A DNA stretch of 64,000 nucleotides from Chlorobiota bacterium. GTDB lineage: Bacteria; Bacteroidota; Ignavibacteria; Kapaibacteriales; UBA961. The first letter of the stretch is position 1, and every line of letters begins with the position of its first letter. The stretch lies in assembly GCA_014191195.1 (NCBI GenBank), contig BJGZ01000003.1:173217-237216 (forward strand), read 5' to 3'. Under the pieces are notes generated by a model. The model saw nothing but the letters and a program-made list of their open reading frames with translations, was not told the origin of the DNA and made no database searches. Below, piece after piece: positions 44,684-54,705 of this stretch. Position numbers and translations under genes: made by a program.

Positions 44684-46051
44684 ATGGAAAACATACAAGC
44701 ATATTTGACAAGCAATCAAGATCGTTTTATTAAGGAATTAATAGAATTCCTTTCGATTCCGAGTATAAGTACAGCACCTGAACATAATAGTGATGTTGCT
44801 TATTGTGGTAATTGGTTAAAAGAACATTTATCATCTATTGGTATGAAAACTTCAACTGTTTATGCTACAGCTGGGCATCCAATTGTATATGCAGAGCATT
44901 GTGAAGCTGGGCCAGAGGCACCAACAGTATTGTTTTATGGTCATTATGATGTTCAACCTATAGACCCATTACATTTGTGGACAAATCCTCCTTTTGAACC
45001 AACTTTGAGAGATGGGAAAATTTTTGCTAGAGGATCTACTGATGATAAAGGACAAGTTTTTTTACATTGCAAAGCAATTGAAGCGATGCTGGCAGTTAAC
45101 GGTACTTTACCAATTAATGTTAAAATGTTAATTGAAGGTGAAGAAGAGATAGGAAGTATACATTTAGAGCATTTCATCAGAGAACATTTAGACTTACTTT
45201 CTTGTGATACAGTAGTTGTTTCAGACACACCATTATATGGCCCAGGGATGCCATCTTTATGTTATGGATTAAGAGGGCTTTGTTATATGGAAGTTCATGT
45301 TACTGGCCCAAATAGGGATTTACACTCTGGAAGTTATGGAGGAAGTATTTCTAATCCCCTTCAAGCTCTATGCGAAATCATTGCCAAACTTAAAGATTCT
45401 TATGGCAGAATTGCTATTCCTGGATTTTACGATAATGTAAAAGAATTAACAGATGAAGAACGATTAGATTATTCACGTTTACCTTTTAATGCAGAAGAAT
45501 TTCGTAAAGGATTAGATGTTCCCGGTTTATGTGGTGAATATGGATATACAACATTAGAACATATATCAGCAAGGCCAACATTAGATGTAAATGGAATTAT
45601 TGGAGGTTTTACAGGTATTGGAGCTAAAACTGTATTACCATCTAAAGCTTCAGCAAAAATATCTATGAGATTAGTAGCAAATCAAGATACACTAGATATT
45701 GCTAGCAAATTCACTTCATATGTTGAAGCAATTGCTCCACCAACAGTACAAGTAGAAGTAGAGAACTTACATGGCGCAAATCCTGTTTTGGTTGAAAAAA
45801 CTGGAAGAGGCATGAATGCTGCAAAAAAAGCATTACAAGAAGCCTATGGACGCGAGCCATACTTTACAAGAGAAGGTGGTTCTATTCCAGTGTGTTTATT
45901 ATTTGATACAATATTAAAAGCACCAACAGTATTAATGGGATTTGGATTGCAAGATGAAAATGCACATTCGCCAGATGAACATTTTAGCTTAGATAATTTT
46001 AGGATTGGTATGTATGCATCCAGTCTGTTTTACAACTATTTAGCGGAATAA
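44684..46051 (+). CDS. M20-family dipeptidase
   Basis: 455 residues, no signal peptide, so cytosolic. The di-zinc metallopeptidase motifs are present: YGHYDVQP (His87, Asp89), RGSTDDKGQ (Asp120), EGEEEIGS (Glu153 region), DTPLYGPGMPS and the final HSPDEHFSLDN. The dimerisation lid domain lies in the middle. It cleaves di- or short peptides, probably CNDP/PepV-like. It is divergent from tetR with 213 bp between, and is followed by a 198-bp gap before murD. Confidence 0.9.
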   Translation: MENIQAYLTSNQDRFIKELIEFLSIPSISTAPEHNSDVAYCGNWLKEHLSSIGMKTSTVYATAGHPIVYAEHCEAGPEAPTVLFYGHYDVQPIDPLHLWTNPPFEPTLRDGKIFARGSTDDKGQVFLHCKAIEAMLAVNGTLPINVKMLIEGEEEIGSIHLEHFIREHLDLLSCDTVVVSDTPLYGPGMPSLCYGLRGLCYMEVHVTGPNRDLHSGSYGGSISNPLQALCEIIAKLKDSYGRIAIPGFYDNVKELTDEERLDYSRLPFNAEEFRKGLDVPGLCGEYGYTTLEHISARPTLDVNGIIGGFTGIGAKTVLPSKASAKISMRLVANQDTLDIASKFTSYVEAIAPPTVQVEVENLHGANPVLVEKTGRGMNAAKKALQEAYGREPYFTREGGSIPVCLLFDTILKAPTVLMGFGLQDENAHSPDEHFSLDNFRIGMYASSLFYNYLAE

Positions 46052-46155
46052 AATCAAGCCTGATCTTGTACATGAGTAATGGAATAGATGCGCCTATAGC
46101 AGCCAAAGCGAATATAAAGTAAAATCACTCTCTACTTGCACAAATTACAATCGCA

Positions 46156-46179
46156 GTCAGACCCAATTAATTGTCTGAC
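46156..46179. repeat. Inverted repeat in the dipeptidase-murD gap
   Basis: GTCAGAC at 46156-46162 and GTCTGAC at 46173-46179 with a 10-base spacer. It lies 70 bp before the murD ATG; it has no T-tract. The rest of 46052-46249 shows no gene I recognise. Confidence 0.35.
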
Positions 46180-46249
46180 AACTGTTACTAGAACGCTAAT
46201 CTATCTAATACAATATTGTGTAGATCAGGTTTTTTTTGATAGGCTTTTT

Positions 46250-47581
46250 ATGAATATAACCGTTATCGGAGCTGGTAAAAGTGGTATTGCTGCTGCATTA
46301 TTAGCTAAACAAGATGGGAACTCTGTATTTGTAACAGAAAGAAAAGAACAATCTTCTTATCAAGGGGCTTATGAACAATTGGGAGAATCTTCTATAGATG
46401 TAGAATTTGGAGGCCATTCTTCAAAAGCATTACAGAATTGCAAACAAATAATTGTTTCTCCAGGTGTTCCTCCCTCTTCACCAATTATACAAGAAGCAGA
46501 GTCTTTGGGTATTCCAATTGTGAGCGAATTAGAATTTGCTTCCTTACATACAACAAATCCTATCATTTCAATAACAGGAACAAATGGTAAAACTACTACT
46601 ACTGCTTTAACAGAGTTCATATTAAAACAATCTGGAAAATCTGCAATAGCAGCTGGGAATATCGGTATACCTTTAAGTTCATTAGTTGGGAAAGTATCAC
46701 CAGGAACAATTTTTGTATTAGAAACAAGTAGTTATCAATTAGACAGAACCTATACTTTTAAGCCAAAAGTCAGTATTATTCTCAATATTACACCAGATCA
46801 TTTAGGCTATCATGGCACAATGGAGAATTACTGTAAAGCAAAGTGGAAAACTTCTCAGAATCAAAATGCAGATGATTTATTAATTTTGAATGCAGATAAT
46901 TTTGAAGCAGCAGCATGCTCTAAAATATCTAAAGCAAATGTGGCATATATTAGTATAAACCCCCTGCAGCAAGGGGCCTATACTAGCCAATCACATCTGA
47001 TTCTAGCATCGCATCCGCATAAAGAGGAAGTACTTATGCAGCTTGATGAAATACGCCTACCAGGCGTACATAATCGTTATAATTCTATGGCAGCTATTCT
47101 TGCGGCCAGGGCTTTTGAAGTCCGAAATGAGAATATTAGAGATAGTCTTATGCAATTCTCTGGTGTTGAACACCGACTTGAATTTGTAAGATCACTCAAT
47201 AGTATTAATTATGTAAATGATTCAAAAGCAACAAATATTAATGCTACTTGGTATGCACTTTCTAGTTACTCCTCCCCTGTTGTATGGATTGCAGGTGGCC
47301 TTGGTGATAATAATGATTATGCAAGCTTAGAACAATTAATTGCTTCTAATGTTAGGTCTATTGTTGCAATAGGAGAAGATAAAGAAAAGATTTTTGACAT
47401 GTATTGCTCAAAGATTCGATGTGTGAAGGCTAATTCATTAGAAGATGCTGTCAGTATTGCATCTAAAGAAGCGAGAGCTGGTGATACTATTCTTTTTTCT
47501 CCAGCTTGTAAATCCTTTGATATGTTTGCAAATTACGAACATCGTGGCCTGGTATTTAAACAAGCTGTTATGTCATTATAG
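46250..47581 (+). CDS. murD: UDP-N-acetylmuramoylalanine-D-glutamate ligase
   Basis: 443 residues from the ATG at 46250; the open frame extends upstream through noncoding-looking sequence. MurD adds D-glutamate to the peptidoglycan precursor. ITVIGAGKSGIAAA (residues 3-16), ISITGTNGKTTTTAL (106-120), ETSSYQL, NITPDHLGYHGTMENYCKAKW and NDSKATN are all present. It lies 5 bp upstream of the M24 peptidase. Confidence 0.95.
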   Translation: MNITVIGAGKSGIAAALLAKQDGNSVFVTERKEQSSYQGAYEQLGESSIDVEFGGHSSKALQNCKQIIVSPGVPPSSPIIQEAESLGIPIVSELEFASLHTTNPIISITGTNGKTTTTALTEFILKQSGKSAIAAGNIGIPLSSLVGKVSPGTIFVLETSSYQLDRTYTFKPKVSIILNITPDHLGYHGTMENYCKAKWKTSQNQNADDLLILNADNFEAAACSKISKANVAYISINPLQQGAYTSQSHLILASHPHKEEVLMQLDEIRLPGVHNRYNSMAAILAARAFEVRNENIRDSLMQFSGVEHRLEFVRSLNSINYVNDSKATNINATWYALSSYSSPVVWIAGGLGDNNDYASLEQLIASNVRSIVAIGEDKEKIFDMYCSKIRCVKANSLEDAVSIASKEARAGDTILFSPACKSFDMFANYEHRGLVFKQAVMSL

Positions 47582-47586
47582 TAATT

Positions 47587-48774
47587 ATGATACAATTTGA
47601 ACATATACAAAATATATTAAAAGAATCCAATATTGATGGATGGTTATTGATTGATTTTAGGGGTAGCAATAGCATTGCTTGGGATTTATTATCAATTCCG
47701 TCCACTACCCACTGTACCAGACGCTGGGCTGTTTTAATCCCCAAAGAAGGAAAAGTAAAAAAATTAGTACATGCCATTGAACCCTTTACATTAGGCCATA
47801 TTCAGGCACAAGAAATTATCTATGCAGGTTATGATCAATGGCAATCAGAGCTTCAAGCATTTGTTAAAGAATGTCCGCATATCGCAATTGAATATTCCCC
47901 TCTTTGTGCAATTCCTACTGCTTCAAAAGTTGATGCAGGTACAGTAGAATTATTAAGATCATATGGAGCAGACATTCAGAGTTCAGCTGATTTATTACAG
48001 CAGGTTTCTGCTGTATGGACTTCTGAACAAATAGAAGAGAATGTGTCTTTTACTGCTCCAATGCTTGGTACAATTATGCATGAAACCATGGATATAATCA
48101 GGAAATCTATTATAAAATATGGGCATGCTGATGAATTTACCATTCAGCAATTTGTGTTACAGCGTTTTAAAGATAATAAGCTGTTTACTTATAGTGCTCC
48201 AATTATTGCCAAAGACATAAATGCAGCAAGCCCTCATTATGCACCCGATGAGAATCATAGTAGTACAATTGAAAAAGATACCACAGTTTTGATAGATATG
48301 TGGGCTACACCACTTCATGGACATGGTACATATTCAGACATCACTTGGATGTGTCATACGGGTAACAATCCGAGTGAATTGCACAAGGAAATATTTTCAG
48401 TTCTTGCTGATGCAAGAGATTCTGGGATTTCTTTAATCGAAAATAGACTTAATTCTGGAATGCCTATTGCCGGATATGAAGTTGATGATGCTGTTCGAAA
48501 TCACATAAAAAACAAAGGTTATGGAGAGTATTTTGTTCATAGAACAGGCCATAGCATAACCACCGAGACCCATGGTGCGGGCGCTAATATGGATAATTTT
48601 GAAACACATGATATGCGTTTAATAATACCCAAAACTTCTTTTTCTATTGAACCAGGTATCTATATTCACAATCAGATTGGCATGCGTACAGAGATTGATA
48701 TCTTGATTTTGGAAGATGGAAAACCAATAATTACAGGAATGATTCCACAAAAAAATATAGAATTGCTATTCTAA
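47587..48774 (+). CDS. M24-family Xaa-Pro peptidase
   Basis: 395 residues. The N-terminal creatinase-like domain is followed by a pita-bread fold whose metal ligands are visible: LIDMWATP (Asp), YSDITWMC (Asp), HRTGHSI (His), SIEPGIY (Glu) and RTEIDIL (Glu). It resembles aminopeptidase P/prolidase, which release residues next to proline. No signal peptide. It is cotranscribed with murD and the glycosyltransferase. Confidence 0.9.
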   Translation: MIQFEHIQNILKESNIDGWLLIDFRGSNSIAWDLLSIPSTTHCTRRWAVLIPKEGKVKKLVHAIEPFTLGHIQAQEIIYAGYDQWQSELQAFVKECPHIAIEYSPLCAIPTASKVDAGTVELLRSYGADIQSSADLLQQVSAVWTSEQIEENVSFTAPMLGTIMHETMDIIRKSIIKYGHADEFTIQQFVLQRFKDNKLFTYSAPIIAKDINAASPHYAPDENHSSTIEKDTTVLIDMWATPLHGHGTYSDITWMCHTGNNPSELHKEIFSVLADARDSGISLIENRLNSGMPIAGYEVDDAVRNHIKNKGYGEYFVHRTGHSITTETHGAGANMDNFETHDMRLIIPKTSFSIEPGIYIHNQIGMRTEIDILILEDGKPIITGMIPQKNIELLF

Positions 48775-48784
48775 AAGGGTGAAG

Positions 48785-49978
48785 ATGCATTATATCACAC
48801 CAGATCTGGAAATTGTTCAAAGTACATCTTTGACAATAAGTTCTCATCAAACCTCAATTCTTCAAGAAGAGGAAAAAGCCCCATTATCATATAATAGCAA
48901 AATATTAATATTAGCATTATCAGGAATTGGCGATGCCATTATGTTTAGCCCTGCTTTATCAATACTTCGTAAATCTTTTCCTGAACATACTATAGATTTA
49001 CTTACGATGTTTAAAGGGACAGCAGATATTTATGCAGAAAATAAGGATATCAATAAAATTCATTTTTGGAATTTTTTAAAAAAGAATCCATTTGCATCAC
49101 TACAATTTCTTTTATCACTTAGGCACAAATATTCTCATACTATAACTGTGTTTCCCGCAAATAGATGGCCTTATGCCATTATCAGCTGGCTTATTGGCTC
49201 TACATATCGCATTGGTCATTCTTATTTACATGTCTCTAATCAACAATTACAATTTTTACATACAATATCTATTAAAGAAATAGACACATTGCATAATTGT
49301 GAAGAAAACATAAGACTTGTATCTTTATTAGGCGCTACAATTCCTGAGATTTTACCTCCATTGACAATTCCATTATCTGAAGAGTCAATCATGCAGGTTT
49401 CTTTGTGGAAATCAAAGCAAGAAAATATATCTGCTACTGATATGTTGATTGGCTTTCATGCTGGATCTGCAATTTTCAAGAATCAAATCAATAAAAGATG
49501 GGATCATACTGAGTATGCTGAACTAGCTAAGTTATTGATTTCTACGTATAATGCTAAGATCTTATTATTTGGCGGGCCAGAAGAATTTGAATTGAATGTA
49601 GCAATTAAAAATGATATTAGCTTAAGCCATGGAGCAGAGAGTGTACATATTGTCCAGATGCCAAGTTTAATGGGTAGCATAGCTTTAATGCATGAATGCA
49701 AAGCATTTATTTCGAATGATTCTGGTTTAATGCATATAGCTGCAGCTCTTCAGCTACCTCAAATATCAATTTTTGGTTATACTAGTCATATTCATACTGC
49801 TCCATGGGGAAATAGCAATGCTTTGGTAGCAAGAAGAGCCATTGAATGTAGTCCATGTTTTTACTTTTCGCCTAAATCTGCTGATTGTAAGTTCTCTGGA
49901 ACAGAAAAAGAGTTCTCATGCATTAGGGAGATTAAAGCACATGATATTTTTCATAGATTGCAAGCATTAATACATTAA
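48785..49978 (+). CDS. Glycosyltransferase family 9 (heptosyltransferase-like)
   Basis: 397 residues from the ATG at 48785, with AAAGGGTGAAG directly before; a GTG two codons earlier is possible. ILALSGIGDAIMFSPALSILR is the GT9 N-terminal signature; FISNDSGLMHIAAALQLPQISIFG is the nucleotide-binding end (each at most 20 quoted as SNDSGLMHIAAAL). It probably adds heptose to lipopolysaccharide core. It lies in the run murD-M24-GT9-M28. Confidence 0.88.
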   Translation: MHYITPDLEIVQSTSLTISSHQTSILQEEEKAPLSYNSKILILALSGIGDAIMFSPALSILRKSFPEHTIDLLTMFKGTADIYAENKDINKIHFWNFLKKNPFASLQFLLSLRHKYSHTITVFPANRWPYAIISWLIGSTYRIGHSYLHVSNQQLQFLHTISIKEIDTLHNCEENIRLVSLLGATIPEILPPLTIPLSEESIMQVSLWKSKQENISATDMLIGFHAGSAIFKNQINKRWDHTEYAELAKLLISTYNAKILLFGGPEEFELNVAIKNDISLSHGAESVHIVQMPSLMGSIALMHECKAFISNDSGLMHIAAALQLPQISIFGYTSHIHTAPWGNSNALVARRAIECSPCFYFSPKSADCKFSGTEKEFSCIREIKAHDIFHRLQALIH

Positions 49979-50003
49979 TACCCACTTTTTACAGGATTGA
50001 GTA

Positions 50004-51380
50004 ATGAAAATAGTTTTATTCTTACTTGTCTCATTATTTACTTGCACTCAATATGTTCATTCACTTGTAGCGCAAGAAACATTAAGAGATATCTATCATG
50101 ATATAACACAAAACATTGTAAGTGAATCGTTAAAAGATAGTGTATGTTACAATAGGCTTGCAGAAATGTGTGATACCTATGGTAGTAGATTAAGTGGAAG
50201 TAAAAGTTTAGAACAATCCATTGATTGGATTATTAAAGTTATGAAACAAGATGGCTTTGATAGTGTATGGACAGAGCCCGTAAAAGTTCCACATTGGGTA
50301 AGAGGAAAAGAGTCACTAGAAATGATTTCACCCAGAAAACATTCACTTCAATTATTAGGATTAGGTGGAACTATTTCAACACCAGCAAATGGTTTAACAG
50401 GAGAAATTGTTGCTGTTAAAAGCTTTGCAGAATTAGCCGAAAAAGCAGCCGAAGTAAAAGGGAAAATAGTTCTGTTTAATGTACCATTTACTACATATGG
50501 AGAAACAGTTCAATATAGAGTAAATGGTGCTGTGCAAGCAGCTAAATATGGGGCAATTGCAAGCTTGGTTAGATCTGTTGGGTCAATGTCATTATATACA
50601 CCTCATACAGGAGCAATGTATTATAATGATTCAGTACCTAAAATACCCCATGCAGCTATAACTTCCGAAGATGCTGATATGTTAGATAGAATGTATCAAA
50701 GAAAAACTAAAACTATTGTACAATTAATTCTTAAAAATGAAAAATTACCAGATGCTGATTCACGAAATGTACTTGCTGAAATTAAGGGTTCTGAAAAACC
50801 AGATGAAATAGTAGTATTTGGTGGCCATATAGATTCTTGGGATGTTGGGCAAGGCGCTATGGATGATGGTGGCGGATGTTTTATCTCTTGGGAAGCTCTG
50901 AGGATAATTAAAAAACTTGGTTTAAAACCAAAAAGGACAATGAGAGTAGTCTTTTGGACAAATGAAGAGAATGGTTTAGCCGGTGGTAAAGCATATGCTA
51001 AGGCTCATGCGCATGAAATCGAAAAACATGTCTTAGCAATCGAAAGCGATGCTGGTACATTTAAGCCTAAAGGATTTGAATGCACTGGCAATGAAAGTAA
51101 TCTAGCTTTAGCCAGAGAGATGTCTGTTCTGCTTGGTTCTATCGATGCTACAATTATTCAAGAAGGTGGCGGAGGCGCAGATATCGGACCTCTGATAGAA
51201 AAAGGAGTACCTGGAATGGAATTACTTGTTGAAGAAAGTAAATATTTCAGATATCATCACACAAATGCAGACACTATGGACAAATTAAATCCATATGAAT
51301 TGAATTTGTGTTCCGCGGCTATGGCAATAATGGCTTATATAGGTGCAGATATGCCTAAAAAACTATCTGGGAAAAAATAA
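50004..51380 (+). CDS. M28-family zinc peptidase, exported
   Basis: 458 residues with a signal peptide (YVHSLVAQE). A PA-like insertion (about residues 120-230) precedes the catalytic domain. Zinc ligands: GGHIDSWDVG (His, Asp), GAMDDGGG (Asp), NEENGLAGG (Glu pair), ESDAGT (Asp) and YHHTNADTMD (His). This is the aminopeptidase/carboxypeptidase Q-like layout. It acts in the periplasm or outside the cell. A hairpin follows the stop. Confidence 0.9.
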   Translation: MKIVLFLLVSLFTCTQYVHSLVAQETLRDIYHDITQNIVSESLKDSVCYNRLAEMCDTYGSRLSGSKSLEQSIDWIIKVMKQDGFDSVWTEPVKVPHWVRGKESLEMISPRKHSLQLLGLGGTISTPANGLTGEIVAVKSFAELAEKAAEVKGKIVLFNVPFTTYGETVQYRVNGAVQAAKYGAIASLVRSVGSMSLYTPHTGAMYYNDSVPKIPHAAITSEDADMLDRMYQRKTKTIVQLILKNEKLPDADSRNVLAEIKGSEKPDEIVVFGGHIDSWDVGQGAMDDGGGCFISWEALRIIKKLGLKPKRTMRVVFWTNEENGLAGGKAYAKAHAHEIEKHVLAIESDAGTFKPKGFECTGNESNLALAREMSVLLGSIDATIIQEGGGGADIGPLIEKGVPGMELLVEESKYFRYHHTNADTMDKLNPYELNLCSAAMAIMAYIGADMPKKLSGKK

Positions 51381-51393
51381 TATTATTCAATTT

Positions 51394-51427
51394 TATGCAG
51401 ATTTGAGCTATGGTTCAAGTCTGCATA
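51394..51427 (+). terminator. Strong hairpin after the M28 gene
   Basis: A 13-bp stem with an 8-base loop (TATGCAGATTTGA at 51394-51406 pairs with 51415-51427). No U-tract follows, so it could end or protect the upstream mRNA. Confidence 0.55.
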
Positions 51428-51479
51428 GAATATTCCCCATTGCATTAATTCTGTATATCCAATTTGTGATTCTTGAACA

Positions 51480-52496
51480 ATGAAGAACAATTTTGATTTT
51501 CTACGACTTCTTTTCTCAATATTTGTTATAATAACTCATTCATTTGTTTTATCTGGTAATAAAGAATGGGACTATTTATGCTCATTAACAGGACAAAATA
51601 TTCTATTATCCTCTATTGGTGTGAAAGGATTTTTTATAATCAGTGGTTTTTTAATTTATAAAAGTATTATAAGAAGTAATTCTTTAATACAGTTTTATTG
51701 GAATAGATTATTACGTATTGTTCCTGCCCTGTTTATAGTTGTATTCTTATCCGTTCTTTTTGGGTCATTGCTATATAATTATCCTATTCCCTATCTACAG
51801 AATACTGCTGTATGGACATATATTCCTGTTAATATTTCATTATTCATGAATCAATATTATATACCAGGAATTTTTGAGCATAATCCTTATAAAGGCTCAA
51901 TAAATGGTAGTTTATGGACAATTCCATATGAATTCAAAATGTATATCCTCTGTTCTCTTATCTATTTTATAAAGAACAAATTATCTTATATACGTGTAAT
52001 TTTAATTGGTGTATTTATTACATCATTTCTAATAAATACATTGTACTTTCAACAGTTTAAAAATCTTGGAACTTATGCATCTGGAATATTAATATCTGAT
52101 TTCATATGCATGTTTTCAGCTGGATGTTTATTAGCAGCATTAAATTTTGATCAAGTAAAACATCTTTCTATCATGTCTTTGCTTGCTTTTATTCTATTAA
52201 TTGTCTCAATTGTAACTCATACATTTGAATATGCTCATTATGTATTACTGCCACTTGTAGTCATTACTTTTGGATTATTGTCTACACCGATCCTTTCTTC
52301 AATTGGATCATATATAGGCGATGTATCATATGGCATCTATTTGTATGGATTTCCTGTGCAACAAACATTGATGTCATTTAATACATTCAATCAATTTGAA
52401 TTGATGATGTATTCATTGGGAATTTCTATAATACTTGCCTTTTTCAGCTGGCATATAATCGAAAAGAATACATTACGATTAAAGAATATATTCTAA
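51480..52496 (+). CDS. Acyltransferase family 3 membrane protein (OafA-like)
   Basis: 338 residues with about 10 membrane segments. FDFLRLLFSIFVIITHSF contains the R..H catalytic pattern of the acyltransferase-3 family. FFIISGFLIYKS and RIVPALFIV also match. It transfers acetyl or other acyl groups to sugars of surface polymers. It has no SGNH extension. It is followed 15 bp later by a small exported protein. Confidence 0.88.
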   Translation: MKNNFDFLRLLFSIFVIITHSFVLSGNKEWDYLCSLTGQNILLSSIGVKGFFIISGFLIYKSIIRSNSLIQFYWNRLLRIVPALFIVVFLSVLFGSLLYNYPIPYLQNTAVWTYIPVNISLFMNQYYIPGIFEHNPYKGSINGSLWTIPYEFKMYILCSLIYFIKNKLSYIRVILIGVFITSFLINTLYFQQFKNLGTYASGILISDFICMFSAGCLLAALNFDQVKHLSIMSLLAFILLIVSIVTHTFEYAHYVLLPLVVITFGLLSTPILSSIGSYIGDVSYGIYLYGFPVQQTLMSFNTFNQFELMMYSLGISIILAFFSWHIIEKNTLRLKNIF

Positions 52497-52511
52497 TCTC
52501 AAGGAATTATA

Positions 52512-52967
52512 ATGAATATACATTACTCAAAAGTTTTATTATTTCTTATCAATTGTCTACTGATACTATTGTTATTTATGAATCTTCAATACGCTAAATC
52601 AGCAGAATCGTGTCTATTCAAAAATCCTTTATGCTTTTATTCAACAGATATATTACAGTATGTTCAAATATTATTTAAGCAGATGCGATATGAAGATATG
52701 GTCCCTTTTATCTATACGCCTGCTGAAATAAAGAATAAAAAGACTTCTCAAATAGTAAAAGAAATCGAAAAAATGAATTTTGGTTATTCTTTCAAAAGAA
52801 CAGGAATAAGAGAAAATCCAAAAGGGAAATGGAAAATATCGTATCAAAGAACTGTTTTGGGTACGCAAGAACTATTTACGGTTCAATGTAGCATAATTAA
52901 CGATACATGCAGATTGATATTAAATCCAAAAGAAAGACAGAATATTTTTAATGTTTCTGTTAGATAA
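52512..52967 (+). CDS. Small exported protein of unknown function
   Basis: 151 residues with an N-terminal hydrophobic helix (VLLFLINCLLILLLFMNL) and a signal-peptidase-like AKSAE end. The mature domain is about 120 residues, alpha/beta, with WKISYQRTV and CSIINDTCRLIL; four Cys residues could pair. AAGGA precedes the ATG. I recognise no family. It follows the acyltransferase by 15 bp and may be its partner. Confidence 0.55.
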   Translation: MNIHYSKVLLFLINCLLILLLFMNLQYAKSAESCLFKNPLCFYSTDILQYVQILFKQMRYEDMVPFIYTPAEIKNKKTSQIVKEIEKMNFGYSFKRTGIRENPKGKWKISYQRTVLGTQELFTVQCSIINDTCRLILNPKERQNIFNVSVR

Positions 52968-53007
52968 TTTCTTCATCATTAAACCCTTAAACAGTATAAG
53001 AGTCTTA

Positions 53008-53046
53008 CCCACATAAATTTGATATTTATTATATTATTAGTGTGGG
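53008..53046. promoter_or_regulatory. Inverted repeat flanking a possible -7 box
   Basis: CCCACA (53008-53013) and TGTGGG (53041-53046) enclose 27 bases containing TAAATTTG (53014-53021), which fits TAnnTTTG. It lies just before the phosphoesterase ATG. Confidence 0.35.
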
Positions 53047-53053
53047 CTTGATT

Positions 53054-54694
53054 ATGCGACTTTTATCCAATTTTCTAATTGCATTCTGTATTGTAATAAC
53101 TTCATTGTGTTCAAATTCTCTTTATTCTCAAGAACCTAGTATAGTATTGGGAAGACCTACAGATACTTCCATTACCTTCAGCATATTGAATGAAAAAAAT
53201 ATTGAGTACTTTATTGAATATGGAATTTCGTCAGGTACTTATAATAACACTTCTAAAAATTACATATCATCACCAGGGGTTCCTGATGAATTTGACCTCA
53301 TAAATTTACTTCCCAATCAACGCTATTATTATAGAGTTCAGTATCGTCAAATTGGCAATCAAAATTATCTTATATCTCCAGAATATTCTTTTCACACCCA
53401 AAGATCACTTGGAAGTACATTTACATTTACAATTGAAGCTGATGAGCATCTATATGATAAAAAAGGCATACGTTCAATGTATGAAGTATGTTTAGCTAAT
53501 CAAGCAGCCGATAAACCAGATTTCATGCTGTCTTTAGGAGATACATTTGGTGATGACCATGACCCATATGGAATAACTTCACCAGAATTAGATAAACTTC
53601 ACAAAGATTATAGACCTTATCTAGGAAAAATTACACATTCGATCCCGTTTTATTTTTGCTTGGGAAATCATGAAGGTGAAACTGATTATTATATGCTTAA
53701 GAATCCAGGAAAGAATCTAACCGTTTGGGGTACATTGTGGAGAAAATTCTATTTTCCTAATCCATATCCTAATAGTTTTTACACAGGCAATACTGATAAT
53801 GAACCTTATGGTGTTGGAAATCCTGAGAATTATTATGCATGGACATGGGGTGATGCATTATTTGTTGTGTTAGATGTTTATCGTGATCAATGTGATTCTT
53901 CTGATAAACCAAAAAATTGGGATTGGTCTTTAGGAAAACCTCAATATGATTGGCTTAGAAAAACATTAGAAAATAGTTCATCTAAATATAAATTTGTATT
54001 TGCTCATCATATTAGAGGACAAGGTAGAGGTGGCATTACAAATGCTCCATTATTTGAATGGGGTGGTTCAGAACAAAAAGGAGGCTATACATTCGATAAG
54101 AATAGGCCTGGTTGGGGTAAACCAATACATAAATTATTTGTAGATAATAAAGTTAATATCTTTTTTCAAGGTCATGATCATGTATTTGCTCATGAACAAT
54201 TAGATGGAATTACATATCAAGCATGCCCAATGGCAGCAGATTCTACCTATGAAATTGGAAAACTTGCAAATGCTGATTCCTATCTTTCTGATACTCTAGC
54301 CGGTACAGGACATTTAAGGGTAAAGGTAAGTCCTGAAGGCGTAAAAGTTGATTATGTTTTAGCATATTTACCAGCAGACACCATGGGACAAAATAAAAAT
54401 CGATCTGTGGCATTTAGTTATACTGTAGGTAGTGCTACAAATAAGATTGAAACACATGATTCATTTAATAGTGCATCAGTATATCCTAATCCGGCAGATA
54501 AAATTCTTACTATTGATATTCCTAAATCTAATCTTTCAGCATTTTCAGCTGTTCTAACAAATTCTTTAGGACAAATAGTTTATAAGGGAACTGAAACATC
54601 TATTAATGTTGAATACTTATCACAAGGTTCATATATCCTTCAATATCATGTAGATAATCAAACATATGTGCAACAAGTAATTATTCATCATTAA
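53054..54694 (+). CDS. Secreted metallophosphoesterase with T9SS sorting domain
   Basis: 546 residues from the ATG at 53054 (a GTG four codons upstream is less likely). Signal peptide, then a fibronectin-like domain (ITFSILNEKNIEYFIEYG). The metallophosphoesterase core has EADEHLYD, LSLGDTFGDD, GNHEG, FAHHIRGQGRGG and FQGHDHVFAH, i.e. the DxH/GDxx/GNHE/GHxH ligands. The last 75 residues (VYPNPADKILTIDIPK) are a T9SS type A sorting domain. It is purple-acid-phosphatase-like in layout and probably scavenges phosphate at the surface. A paralogue follows. Confidence 0.88.
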   Translation: MRLLSNFLIAFCIVITSLCSNSLYSQEPSIVLGRPTDTSITFSILNEKNIEYFIEYGISSGTYNNTSKNYISSPGVPDEFDLINLLPNQRYYYRVQYRQIGNQNYLISPEYSFHTQRSLGSTFTFTIEADEHLYDKKGIRSMYEVCLANQAADKPDFMLSLGDTFGDDHDPYGITSPELDKLHKDYRPYLGKITHSIPFYFCLGNHEGETDYYMLKNPGKNLTVWGTLWRKFYFPNPYPNSFYTGNTDNEPYGVGNPENYYAWTWGDALFVVLDVYRDQCDSSDKPKNWDWSLGKPQYDWLRKTLENSSSKYKFVFAHHIRGQGRGGITNAPLFEWGGSEQKGGYTFDKNRPGWGKPIHKLFVDNKVNIFFQGHDHVFAHEQLDGITYQACPMAADSTYEIGKLANADSYLSDTLAGTGHLRVKVSPEGVKVDYVLAYLPADTMGQNKNRSVAFSYTVGSATNKIETHDSFNSASVYPNPADKILTIDIPKSNLSAFSAVLTNSLGQIVYKGTETSINVEYLSQGSYILQYHVDNQTYVQQVIIHH

Positions 54695-54705
54695 AAAGTA
54701 TAATC

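Noticed and set aside
46052..46249. Hydrophobic stretch (FALAAIGASIPLL) on the minus strand as a gene remnant
   Set aside because: About 24 residues only, with a stop just upstream and no family match by eye.
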